This document shows positions 57,205 to 64,000 of a stretch of DNA of 64,000 nt, piece after piece. Both the position numbers and the translations under genes were made by a program. The first letter of the stretch is position 1, and every line of letters begins with the position of its first letter. Location of the stretch: NCBI RefSeq assembly GCF_036409155.1, contig NZ_JAZGLW010000001.1:3224001-3288000 (forward strand). The letters run 5' to 3'. Origin of the DNA: Mycobacterium sp. 050128. GTDB lineage: Bacteria; Actinomycetota; Actinomycetes; Mycobacteriales; Mycobacteriaceae. The notes below the pieces were generated by a model, which had not been told where the DNA came from, did not search any database, and worked only from the letters and a program-made list of their open reading frames with translations.

Positions 57205-57237
57205 GATGTGATGTACATCACATTACGGCGGCGTAAT
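57205..57237. promoter_or_regulatory. Two adjoining palindromes upstream of the FAAL gene (CRP-like site)
   Basis: 57205-57222 is an 18-bp perfect palindrome, ATGTGATGTACATCACAT, which contains TGTGA-N6-TCACA, the classic CRP half-site arrangement also used by mycobacterial Crp. Touching it, 57220-57226 CATTACG and 57231-57237 CGTAATG form a second perfect inverted repeat with a 4-base centre. They are 73-105 bp before the FAAL start. The 266-bp gap (57133-57398) holds no other feature I can support. Confidence 0.7.
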
Positions 57238-57398
57238 GACCAGCTCATTCGCGCGTCAGTTACCGGCCACATCTGCGGTTGTCGGATGAAAGACGTTGGC
57301 GCATTTCGTAGCTCGGGATGAGGTTGCAGCACCCGTGTCAGCGCGTTGGGCATCGTTCGTGAGCGCGGTGCCAAATTCCGCGCGCGCCGGGCGACGCG

Positions 57399-58220
57399 TC
57401 AGTATTGGCTCGACCCCTGATCCACCCGGATCTGGGCCGCGGTGACTTTGCGCGACTCGTCGCTGGCCAGCCAGCAGACGGCGTCGGCGATCTCTTCCGG
57501 TTCGGCGACCCAGTCGGGCAGAAACGGCGTCAGGACGTGCGCCAGCTGGGGGTTGGTTTCCATCGCCCTGGCCACTGCCTCGACCATGTCGCCGGAGCCC
57601 ATCTGGGTGTTCACCGGGCCGGGGTGGACGCTGTTGACGCGGATCGAGTGCTTGCCCAATTCGGCCGCGAAGGCCCGGGCCAGCCCGGTGACGGCGTGCT
57701 TGCTGGCGGTGTAGTGCACCATGAACGGTTGCTGCTTTGCCCCGGCCGCCGAGCTGATCAGAATGATCGAGCCGCCGCGCCCGCCTTCGATGATCTTGTC
57801 CGCGCCGGCCATCACGGTGTTCCAGGTGCCCGTCACGTTGATGTCCAGCACGTGGCCGAAGTCTTCGGACGTGATCTCGTTCCACGGCTGCGGGGCCGCG
57901 ACCCCGGCGTTGGCCACGATGATGTCCAGTCGTCCGAATGCGGCGACGCCGTCGTCGACGGCCTTGCGCAGCGCTTCCAGGTCGCGGGTGTCGACAACCG
58001 AGGCGAGGATGCGACGGTTGGTTTGCTCAACCAGGCGAACGGTTTCGGTCAGGTCCTCTTCCGTCGCCGGGTCGTAGGGAACGCAGGACGGCAGCTTGCC
58101 GGCGATGTCGACGGCGATGATGTCGGCGCCCTCCTGAGCCATGCGCACCGCGTGGGCGCGGCCCTGGCCGCGCGCGGCTCCGGTGATGAAGGCGACGCGC
58201 CCCTCGAGCTTGCCTGCCAT
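57399..58220 (-). CDS. Short-chain dehydrogenase, mycofactocin-associated type
   Basis: 273-residue SDR. The dinucleotide motif is TGAARGQG (residues 14-21), the active site is S-(x)12-YTASK, and NAG is in IIVANAGVA. It has the insertion after the second beta strand (PYDPATEEDLTETVRLVEQTNRRI) typical of mycofactocin-dependent SDRs, which hold NAD tightly and pass electrons to mycofactocin. It oxidises an alcohol or hydroxyacyl substrate, identity unknown. ATG 58220 overlaps the stop of the upstream acyl-CoA dehydrogenase (TAATG), so they form an operon. Confidence 0.9.
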   Translation of the reverse strand: MAGKLEGRVAFITGAARGQGRAHAVRMAQEGADIIAVDIAGKLPSCVPYDPATEEDLTETVRLVEQTNRRILASVVDTRDLEALRKAVDDGVAAFGRLDIIVANAGVAAPQPWNEITSEDFGHVLDINVTGTWNTVMAGADKIIEGGRGGSIILISSAAGAKQQPFMVHYTASKHAVTGLARAFAAELGKHSIRVNSVHPGPVNTQMGSGDMVEAVARAMETNPQLAHVLTPFLPDWVAEPEEIADAVCWLASDESRKVTAAQIRVDQGSSQY

Positions 58221-59410
58221 TAACGCTCCTTCTTCGTGGCTCGTTGCGCCGCCTTGACCAGGTTCGAACCGATGATCAGACGCTGAATCTCACTGGTGCC
58301 CTCGTACAGTCGCAGCAGCCGCACGTCGCGGTAGATGCGTTCGACGGCAACGCCACGCATATAACCACTGCCGCCGTGAATCTGCACCGCGAGATCGGCT
58401 ACCCTGCCTGCCATTTCGGTGCAGAAAAGCTTTGCCGTCGACGGCGCCACCCGGCGGTCCTCGTCGGTCACCCACAGCCGCGCGGCTTCGCGGACCAACG
58501 CGCGGCCGGCCATCACCTCGGTCTGTTGGTCGGCGAGCATCGCCTGCACCAACTGGAAGCTGCCGATCGGCTCACCGCCCTGCGTCGCGGTGGCTGCGTA
58601 AGCGACGGACTCGTCGAGCGCACGCGTCGCGGCGCCGACCGCCAGCGCGGCGATGTGGACCCGGCCCCGCGCCAGCGAAGTCATCGCTGCCCGATAGCCC
58701 ACGTCTTCGCTGCCACCGACGAGCGCATCGGATCCCACCCGGACGTCGGTGAAGTTGACGTCGGCCGTCCACGCGCCTTCCTGGCCCATCTTGGCGTCCT
58801 TGACGCCCACCTCGACGCCCGCGGTGTCCGCGGGAACCAAGAAGACCGCGATCCCCGGGCCCTGGTCGTCGGCGGGGCGGCTGCGCGCGAACACCACGAA
58901 CAGATCGGCGACGGGCGCATTGGTGATGAAGCGCTTCTGGCCGGAGATCACCCAATCTTCATTGTCTCGACGGGCTTTGGTGCGCAAGCCGGCCGGGTTG
59001 GATCCAGCGCCGGGTTCGGTCAGTGCGAACGAGGCGACGACGTCGCCGGAGGCTATCGATTCCAGCCAGCGGGATTTCTGTTCTTCGGTGCCGAACCCAA
59101 CCAACACTTGCCCGGCGATGCCGTTGTTGGTGCCGAACATCGAACGCAGGGCCAGCGAGGTGTAGCCCAGCTCCATCGCGAGCTCGACGTCTTGCATCAG
59201 GTTGAGGCCAAGACCGCCCCACTCCTGGGGAATCGCGTAGCCGAACAGGCCCATCTTCTTGGCCTCATCGCGCAGTTCGTCGGGGACGCGATCCTCGTCG
59301 AGGATCTCCTGTTCGCGGGGAACGACGGCGGTGCGCACGAATTGCCTTGTCTGAGCGAGGATCTCGCGAAAGTCATCGTCGCTGACTTCCGCGGATTCGG
59401 CGATGGACAT
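58220..59410 (-). CDS. Acyl-CoA dehydrogenase
   Basis: 396 residues (ATG 59410; a GTG at 59419 is also possible). Flavin-binding segments are SFALTEPGAGSNPAGL and WVISGQKRFITNA, and the C terminus carries the family signature IYRDVRLLRLYEGTSEIQRLIIG with the catalytic Glu region. It introduces the trans-2 double bond in an acyl-CoA. First gene of the minus-strand pair with the SDR; its start faces the fabG2 operon across a 121-bp region with a large dyad. Confidence 0.93.
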   Translation of the reverse strand: MSIAESAEVSDDDFREILAQTRQFVRTAVVPREQEILDEDRVPDELRDEAKKMGLFGYAIPQEWGGLGLNLMQDVELAMELGYTSLALRSMFGTNNGIAGQVLVGFGTEEQKSRWLESIASGDVVASFALTEPGAGSNPAGLRTKARRDNEDWVISGQKRFITNAPVADLFVVFARSRPADDQGPGIAVFLVPADTAGVEVGVKDAKMGQEGAWTADVNFTDVRVGSDALVGGSEDVGYRAAMTSLARGRVHIAALAVGAATRALDESVAYAATATQGGEPIGSFQLVQAMLADQQTEVMAGRALVREAARLWVTDEDRRVAPSTAKLFCTEMAGRVADLAVQIHGGSGYMRGVAVERIYRDVRLLRLYEGTSEIQRLIIGSNLVKAAQRATKKER

Positions 59411-59432
59411 TGGCGTCACACTCCTCTCCCGA

Positions 59433-59497
59433 GCCGGGACACCCCGGTCCAGGGCAGAATCCTATATCAAATATGATATTTGCCTGGACCGTGCCCG
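59433..59497. promoter_or_regulatory. Nested dyad between divergent acyl-CoA operons
   Basis: The centre is AT-rich in an otherwise GC-rich gap: ATATCA-AATA-TGATAT (59464-59479), overlapping CAAATAT-G-ATATTTG (59468-59482). Around it are outer arms CGGTCCAGGGCA (59445-59456) and TGCCTGGACCG (59481-59491), complementary apart from one extra G, and then CCGGG-CAC / GTGCCCGG further out. It is a probable operator controlling both operons, perhaps by the GntR protein whose gene starts at 63901; that link is inferred. Confidence 0.7.
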
Positions 59498-59531
59498 GTG
59501 GTGGCGAAAACAGTGAAGGATGTGGATCCCG

Positions 59532-60272
59532 ATGTCGTTGTTGACAGGTCAGACGGCGGTAATCACAGGCGGAGCGCAGGGACTGGGTCTGGCCATCGCG
59601 GAGCGGTTTGTGGCCGAGGGCGCGCGCGTGGTGCTCGGCGACGTCAACCTCGAGGAGACCCAGGTCGTGGCCAAGCAGCTGGGCGGTGACGAGGTCGCCG
59701 TCGCGGTGCGATGCGACGTCACGCAATCGTCCGACGTCGAGGCCCTGATCCAGACCGCGGTGCAACATTTCGGCGGTCTGGACATCATGGTCAACAACGC
59801 CGGTATCACCCGCGACGCCACCATGCGCAAGATGACCGAGGAGCAGTTCGATCAGGTCATCAATGTGCATCTGAAGGGGACCTGGAACGGCACGCGACTG
59901 GCCGCGGCGATCATGCGGGAAAACAAGCGGGGCGCGATCATCAACATGTCTTCGGTGTCGGGGAAGGTCGGCATGGTCGGCCAGACCAACTACTCGGCGG
60001 CCAAGGCCGGCATTGTCGGCATGACCAAGGCGGCCGCCAAGGAGTTGGCCTACCTGGGTGTGCGGGTGAACGCCATTGCTCCGGGTTTGATCCGTTCCGC
60101 CATGACAGAGGCTATGCCGCAACGTATTTGGGACTCGAAGGTCGCCGAGGTACCGATGGGTCGGGCCGGCGAGCCCAGTGAGGTCGCCAGCGTGGCGCTG
60201 TTCCTGGCATCCGACCTGTCGTCGTATATGACCGGCACCGTCATGGAAATCACCGGTGGCCGGCACCTATGA
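59532..60272 (+). CDS. fabG2: 3-oxoacyl-reductase / SDR
   Basis: 246-residue classical SDR nearly identical to M. tuberculosis Rv1350. TGGAQGLG binds NAD(P), NNAG is in [12 protein letters not shown], and the active site is [21 protein letters not shown]. It reduces a 3-oxoacyl or oxidises a 3-hydroxyacyl thioester. ATG 59532 gives the conserved [14 protein letters not shown]. The stop overlaps the thiolase start (ATGA). In M. tuberculosis fabG2 follows irtB directly; here 5.4 kb separate them. Confidence 0.93.
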   Translation: MSLLTGQTAVITGGAQGLGLAIAERFVAEGARVVLGDVNLEETQVVAKQLGGDEVAVAVRCDVTQSSDVEALIQTAVQHFGGLDIMVNNAGITRDATMRKMTEEQFDQVINVHLKGTWNGTRLAAAIMRENKRGAIINMSSVSGKVGMVGQTNYSAAKAGIVGMTKAAAKELAYLGVRVNAIAPGLIRSAMTEAMPQRIWDSKVAEVPMGRAGEPSEVASVALFLASDLSSYMTGTVMEITGGRHL

Positions 60273-61480
60273 GTGCCGAGGTCGTCATCTGCGAGCCCGT
60301 CCGCACGCCGATCGGCCGCTACGGCGGAATGTTCAAGTCTCTCAGCGCCGTTGACCTCGGGGTCACCGCGCTCCAAGGACTGCTGGAGCGGACCGGGTTG
60401 GCGCCCGATGCCGTGCAGGACGTGATCCTTGGTCACTGCTATCCCAACAGCGATGCGCCCGCGATCGGGCGGGTGGTGGCGTTGGACGCCGGCTTGCCGG
60501 CCACGGTGCCCGGCATGCAGGTGGACCGTCGCTGTGGGTCGGGCCTGCAGGCCGTCATTCAGGCCTGCCTGCAGGTGGGCGCCGGCGACCATGAGCTCGT
60601 CGTCGCCGGGGGATGCGAAAGCATGAGCAATGTCGCCTTCTACTCCACCGACATGCGTTGGGGCGCCCGCAACGGGGTCCAGGTGCACGACGGACTGGCG
60701 CGCGGGCGCACCACCGCCGGTGGCCGTTACTACCCGGTTGCGGGTGGGATGCTCGAGACCGCGGAGAACCTGCGCCGCCAGTACGGCATTTCACGCCAGG
60801 AACAGGACGAGCTTGCGGTGCGGTCGCATCAGCGCGCCGTCGCCGCGCAGAAGGACGGCGTCCTGGTCGACGAGATCGTCCCGGTAGCGGTTCCCGCCCG
60901 CGGCGGCGAGGAAGTCATCGACACCGACGAGCATCCCCGCGCCGACACCTCGGTCGAGTCGCTGAGCAAGCTCAAACCGGTTCTGCTGAAGGATGATCCG
61001 GAGGCGACGGTCACGGCCGGCAACGCCAGCGGGCAGAACGACGCGGCATCGATGTGTGTGGTGACCACGCGGGAGAAGGCAGACGAGTACGGCCTGACAC
61101 CCCTGGTCCGCATGGTGTCGTGGGGCGTGGCCGGGGTGGCGCCCAACATCATGGGGATCGGCCCGGTGCCCGCCACCGAGGCCGCGCTGGCCAAGGCCGG
61201 CTTGCAACTGTCCGACATCGATCTCATCGAACTCAACGAGGCTTTTGCCGCCCAAGCCCTTGCGGTGACGCGCGAATGGAAGTTCGGCACCGCCGATTTC
61301 GACCGAACCAATGTGCACGGCTCCGGAATCTCGCTGGGCCATCCGGTCGGCGCGACCGGCGGGCGAATGCTCGCCACCTTGGCGCGTGAGCTCAACCGTC
61401 GCCAGGCGCGCTATGGGCTGGAGACCATGTGCATCGGTGGCGGCCAAGGGCTGGCCGCGATATTCGAACGGGTCAGCTAG
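60269..61480 (+). CDS. Acetyl-CoA acyltransferase (thiolase)
   Basis: 403 residues. Catalytic Cys is in [16 protein letters not shown] (about residue 89), His in [17 protein letters not shown], and the second Cys in [15 protein letters not shown]. It probably performs the last thiolytic step of a beta-oxidation sequence with fabG2 and the two dehydrogenases. ATG 60269 overlaps the fabG2 stop; the CoA transferase starts 2 bp after its stop. Confidence 0.94.
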   Translation: MSAEVVICEPVRTPIGRYGGMFKSLSAVDLGVTALQGLLERTGLAPDAVQDVILGHCYPNSDAPAIGRVVALDAGLPATVPGMQVDRRCGSGLQAVIQACLQVGAGDHELVVAGGCESMSNVAFYSTDMRWGARNGVQVHDGLARGRTTAGGRYYPVAGGMLETAENLRRQYGISRQEQDELAVRSHQRAVAAQKDGVLVDEIVPVAVPARGGEEVIDTDEHPRADTSVESLSKLKPVLLKDDPEATVTAGNASGQNDAASMCVVTTREKADEYGLTPLVRMVSWGVAGVAPNIMGIGPVPATEAALAKAGLQLSDIDLIELNEAFAAQALAVTREWKFGTADFDRTNVHGSGISLGHPVGATGGRMLATLARELNRRQARYGLETMCIGGGQGLAAIFERVS

Positions 61481-61482
61481 CG

Positions 61483-62682
61483 ATGAACGCCCCCGGGTTG
61501 CCGCTGGCCGGCCTCACCGTGGTCGAGGTGTCCAGTTTCGTCGCCGCGCCATTGTGTGGCATGACGCTGAGTCAGCTTGGCGCAGAGGTGATTCGCGTCG
61601 ATCCGATCGGCGGCGCTTCCGACGTCCAGCGCTGGCCACTGTCGTCGGACGGCACCTCGATCTATTGGACCGGCCTGAACAAGGGAAAGCGTTCGGCCAC
61701 CATCGATATGCGTTCGCCCGAGGGGCAGGAGCTGGTTGCTCGGCTGATCACCGAGGGGGACGGGATCGTGGTGACCAATGCCGCCGGCCTGTCCTGGCTG
61801 AGCCATGATGTGCTGGCAGCCAAGCGATCCGACGTGATCCACGTTCAGCTGCTCGGGCGTGGTGACGGCTCCACCGGGGTGGATTACACCGTGAACGCGG
61901 GCATCGGCTACCCGCTCGTCACGGGCCCGGCCGATCAGGCCGGTCCGATCAATCACGTGTTGCCGGCCTGGGATGTGTGCTGCGGACTGTACGCCGCGCT
62001 GACGGTCGTCACGGCCGTCCGCCGTCGCGAGCAGTCCGGGGCCGGGGCGCGGATCACCCTGGCGCTGGAGGATGTCGCCCTGGCCACCGCCGCGAATCTC
62101 GGCTTGTTGACCGAACCGCAAGTCAACGGGACGCAGCGCGAGCGGCTGGGCAATGCCATCTACGGTCAGTACGGGCAGGACTTCACCAGCTGTGACGGGG
62201 CCCGGTTCATGGTTGTCCTGTTGACCGGGAGGCACTTTCGCGACCTGCTCACGGTCACGGGCACCGGCGCCGCGGTGTCCGCACTCGCCGAGGCGCTGGG
62301 GGTGGATTTCGGGTCCGAGGGCGATCGTTACCGATACCGGGACGTGTTGTCCGGCCTGTTCGCCACCTGGTTCGCCGACCATACCGCCGACGAAATCACC
62401 GCCGCGCTGTCGGACACCACGGTGTTGTTCGAGCGCTACCGCACCTTCGCCGAGGTTGCGGCCGGACCGAAAGTCACTGCCAATCCCTTGTTTTCGCATC
62501 TGCGGCAACCGGGTCTGGGCGACTACCTGGCACCGGGCCTGCCGGCCGCTTTCGACGGTGCGCATCCGGGCCCCGCGGCCGCGCCCGCCCTGGGGCAAGA
62601 CACCGCCGACGTCCTGCGGGGCCTGGGCCTGAGCACCGCCGACATCGAGCGCCTCACCAACGCGAACACCATCGCCTGCTGA
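61483..62682 (+). CDS. CaiB/BaiF (class III) CoA transferase
   Basis: 399 residues. N-terminal LPLAGLTVVEVSSFVAAPLCGMTLSQLGAEVIRVD and WTGLNKGKRSATIDMRSPEG are class III signatures; the acyl-accepting aspartate is expected in VLPAWDVCCGLYAAL. It moves CoA between carboxylic acids, activating a substrate without ATP. ATG 61483. In the fabG2-thiolase-CoA transferase-dehydrogenase operon it could supply the CoA ester that is then oxidised. Confidence 0.92.
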   Translation: MNAPGLPLAGLTVVEVSSFVAAPLCGMTLSQLGAEVIRVDPIGGASDVQRWPLSSDGTSIYWTGLNKGKRSATIDMRSPEGQELVARLITEGDGIVVTNAAGLSWLSHDVLAAKRSDVIHVQLLGRGDGSTGVDYTVNAGIGYPLVTGPADQAGPINHVLPAWDVCCGLYAALTVVTAVRRREQSGAGARITLALEDVALATAANLGLLTEPQVNGTQRERLGNAIYGQYGQDFTSCDGARFMVVLLTGRHFRDLLTVTGTGAAVSALAEALGVDFGSEGDRYRYRDVLSGLFATWFADHTADEITAALSDTTVLFERYRTFAEVAAGPKVTANPLFSHLRQPGLGDYLAPGLPAAFDGAHPGPAAAPALGQDTADVLRGLGLSTADIERLTNANTIAC

Positions 62683-62702
62683 GCCGGAAGGAACTACAGC
62701 AC

Positions 62703-63896
62703 ATGACCAAGCTCGCCCAAACCCTCGGGCTGACCGAATTCCAAACCGAGATCATCGCCGCGGTGCGCCAATTCGTTGAGAAAGAAGTCATCCCCAACGC
62801 GGCCGAACTCGAACGCACCGACACCTACCCGCAGCACATCGTCGACCAGATGCGCGAGATGGGCCTGTTCGGACTGATGATTCCCCAGGAGTACTGCGGG
62901 CTGGGGGAGTCGCTGCTGACCTATGCGCTGTGCGTCGAGGAGCTGGCGCGCGGCTGGATGAGCGTGTCCGGGGTGCTCAACACCCACTTCATCGTGGCGT
63001 ACATGCTGCGCCAGCACGGCACCGACGAGCAGAAGCAGCGGTTCCTGCCCCGGATGGCGGCCGGCGACACCCGCGGTGCGTTTTCGATGTCGGAGCCGGA
63101 GCTGGGTTCTGATGTTGCGGCGATCCGCACCCGGGCCCGTCGCGACGCCGATGGCACGTACACCATCAACGGCCAGAAGATGTGGCTGACCAACGGTGCC
63201 ACCTCCACACTGGTGGCGGTTCTGGTGCGCACCGACGAAGGCTCGGACAAACCACACCGCAACCTGACCGCTTTCCTGGTCGAGAAGCCGGTCGGCTTCG
63301 GTGAAGTCGTTGCAGGCCTGCACATTCCGGGCAAGATCGACAAGCTTGGCTACAAGGGCATCGAAACCACCGAGATGATCTTCGACGGTTACCGGGCCAG
63401 CGCCGACGATGTGCTCGGGGGCGCCGCCGGGCAGGGCTTCTTCCAGATGATGGACGGCATCGAGGTCGGCCGGGTCAACGTGTCGGCACGCGCGTGTGGC
63501 GTCGGACTGCGTGCCTTCGAGCTCGCGGTGCGCTACGCCCAACAGCGCCAGACGTTCGGAAAGCCGATCGCCGAGCACCAGGCCATCGCGTTTCAGCTTG
63601 CCGAGATGGCGACCAAAGTCGAAGCGGCACATCTGATGATGGTCAACGCGGCGCGGCTGAAGGATTCGGGCGAGCGCAACGACGTCGCTGCCGGCATGGC
63701 CAAGTACCTGTGCAGTGAGTACTGCACCGAGGTCACCCAACAAAGCTTCCGGATCCACGGTGGCTACGGCTATTCCAAGGAATATGAGATCGAGCGGTTG
63801 ATGCGCGACGCGCCGTTCCTGCTGATCGGCGAGGGAACCAGCGAGATCCAGAAGAACATCATCAGCAAGCGATTGCTCGCGGAATACCAGGTCTAG
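62703..63896 (+). CDS. Acyl-CoA dehydrogenase
   Basis: 397 residues. N-terminal helical domain, then FAD parts FSMSEPELGSDVAAIRT and INGQKMWLTNG, and C-terminal IERLMRDAPFLLIGEGTSEIQKNIISKRLL with the catalytic Glu region. It is distinct in sequence from the dehydrogenase at 58220, so the two likely differ in substrate. ATG 62703 with GGAAGGAAC upstream. Four bp separate it from the GntR gene. Confidence 0.94.
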   Translation: MTKLAQTLGLTEFQTEIIAAVRQFVEKEVIPNAAELERTDTYPQHIVDQMREMGLFGLMIPQEYCGLGESLLTYALCVEELARGWMSVSGVLNTHFIVAYMLRQHGTDEQKQRFLPRMAAGDTRGAFSMSEPELGSDVAAIRTRARRDADGTYTINGQKMWLTNGATSTLVAVLVRTDEGSDKPHRNLTAFLVEKPVGFGEVVAGLHIPGKIDKLGYKGIETTEMIFDGYRASADDVLGGAAGQGFFQMMDGIEVGRVNVSARACGVGLRAFELAVRYAQQRQTFGKPIAEHQAIAFQLAEMATKVEAAHLMMVNAARLKDSGERNDVAAGMAKYLCSEYCTEVTQQSFRIHGGYGYSKEYEIERLMRDAPFLLIGEGTSEIQKNIISKRLLAEYQV

Positions 63897-63900
63897 CCAG

Positions 63901-64000
63901 ATGAGCGTTCCGGATTTCGCTGCGCGGCCTCAACTTTCCGAGGACGTCGCGCGGATTATCCGTGGGCGGATATTCGACGGCGTCTATACCGCGGGGTCGT
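63901..64000 (+). CDS. GntR-family regulator (partial, 3' end outside window)
   Basis: First 33 residues only (MSVPDFAARPQLSEDVARII...GVYTAGS). The LSEDVARIIRGRIFDG part matches the start of the GntR winged-helix domain, where the first helix precedes the L/P-G-x-L-PSE motif now outside the window. Being last in the fabG2 operon it is a natural candidate for autoregulation at the dyad near 59468. Confidence 0.75.
   Translation, partial: MSVPDFAARPQLSEDVARIIRGRIFDGVYTAGS

Noticed and set aside
57118..57321. A 67-codon frame upstream of the FAAL gene
   Set aside because: It overlaps the palindromes and the FAAL start; no ribosome site or similarity. The region is better explained as control DNA.

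Overview
The window is chromosomal DNA of a Mycobacterium. Gene order over most of it follows M. tuberculosis Rv1304-Rv1350: ATP synthase operon, murA, the rrnA ribosomal RNA operon, ogt/alkA, adenylate cyclase, nucS, glgB-glgE-glgP, dinG, pncB, clpS, murI, rph, the mycobactin-2 cluster mbtL-M-N-K, irtA-irtB and fabG2. Many proteins are near-identical to my recollection of the M. tuberculosis ones. The 16S gene has the short form of helix 18 (around 10500-10545). Rapid growers and the slow-growing M. simiae complex share this form, and the surrounding bases look to me most like the M. simiae complex. Species assignment is from memory, not from a search.

Layout. 1-7756: F1Fo ATP synthase genes atpB(partial)-E-F-FH-A-G-D-C plus a DUF2550 gene, all on +. 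7781-9677: cobalamin adenosyltransferase (-) and murA (+). 9678-15187: two near-identical tandem rRNA promoters, leader, 16S, spacer, 23S, 5S and a strong terminator. 15198-22732: DNA alkylation repair (ogt, adaA-alkA), a divergent LysR/MFS pair with a perfect palindrome between them, a PIG-L deacetylase, one membrane adenylate cyclase and nucS. 22756-33046: DUF zinc-binding protein, methylmalonyl-CoA epimerase, fadA4, a thioredoxin-fold/TPR protein, and the glgB-glgE / glgP alpha-glucan genes. 33043-42375: dinG, pncB, clpS, DUF2017, P1 peptidase, rhomboid, murI, cAMP phosphodiesterase-like Rv1339, rph and rdgB. 42387-54107: an iron block, with IdeR-like boxes before mbtL, mbtK and irtA; a tRNA-Leu and a ferredoxin reductase/fatty-acid desaturase pair sit between mbtK and irtA. 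54199-64000: a lipid or acyl-CoA metabolic region (phosphotransferase, FAAL ligase, mycofactocin-type SDR, two acyl-CoA dehydrogenases, fabG2, thiolase, CoA transferase, start of a GntR regulator).

Three points stand out. (1) The mec-cysO-cysM genes, which make the CysO thiocarboxylate route to cysteine, are gone. Only a scar of about 140 bp remains (38433-38571), holding the first codons of mec, a short internal piece of cysM and the last 20 or so codons of cysM. (2) mbtM (fadD33) has a one-base deletion near 43708 that splits the mycobactin acyl-AMP ligase, while its neighbours are intact. (3) Several strong uncatalogued operators are visible: an approximately 60-bp nested dyad between two divergent acyl-CoA operons (59433-59497), an 18-bp perfect CRP-like palindrome upstream of the FAAL gene (57205-57222), and a 21-bp LysR-region palindrome (18321-18341).

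No CRISPR array, insertion sequence, prophage or toxin-antitoxin pair was seen. All statements on homology rest on reading the sequence and on remembered family features, not on a database search.
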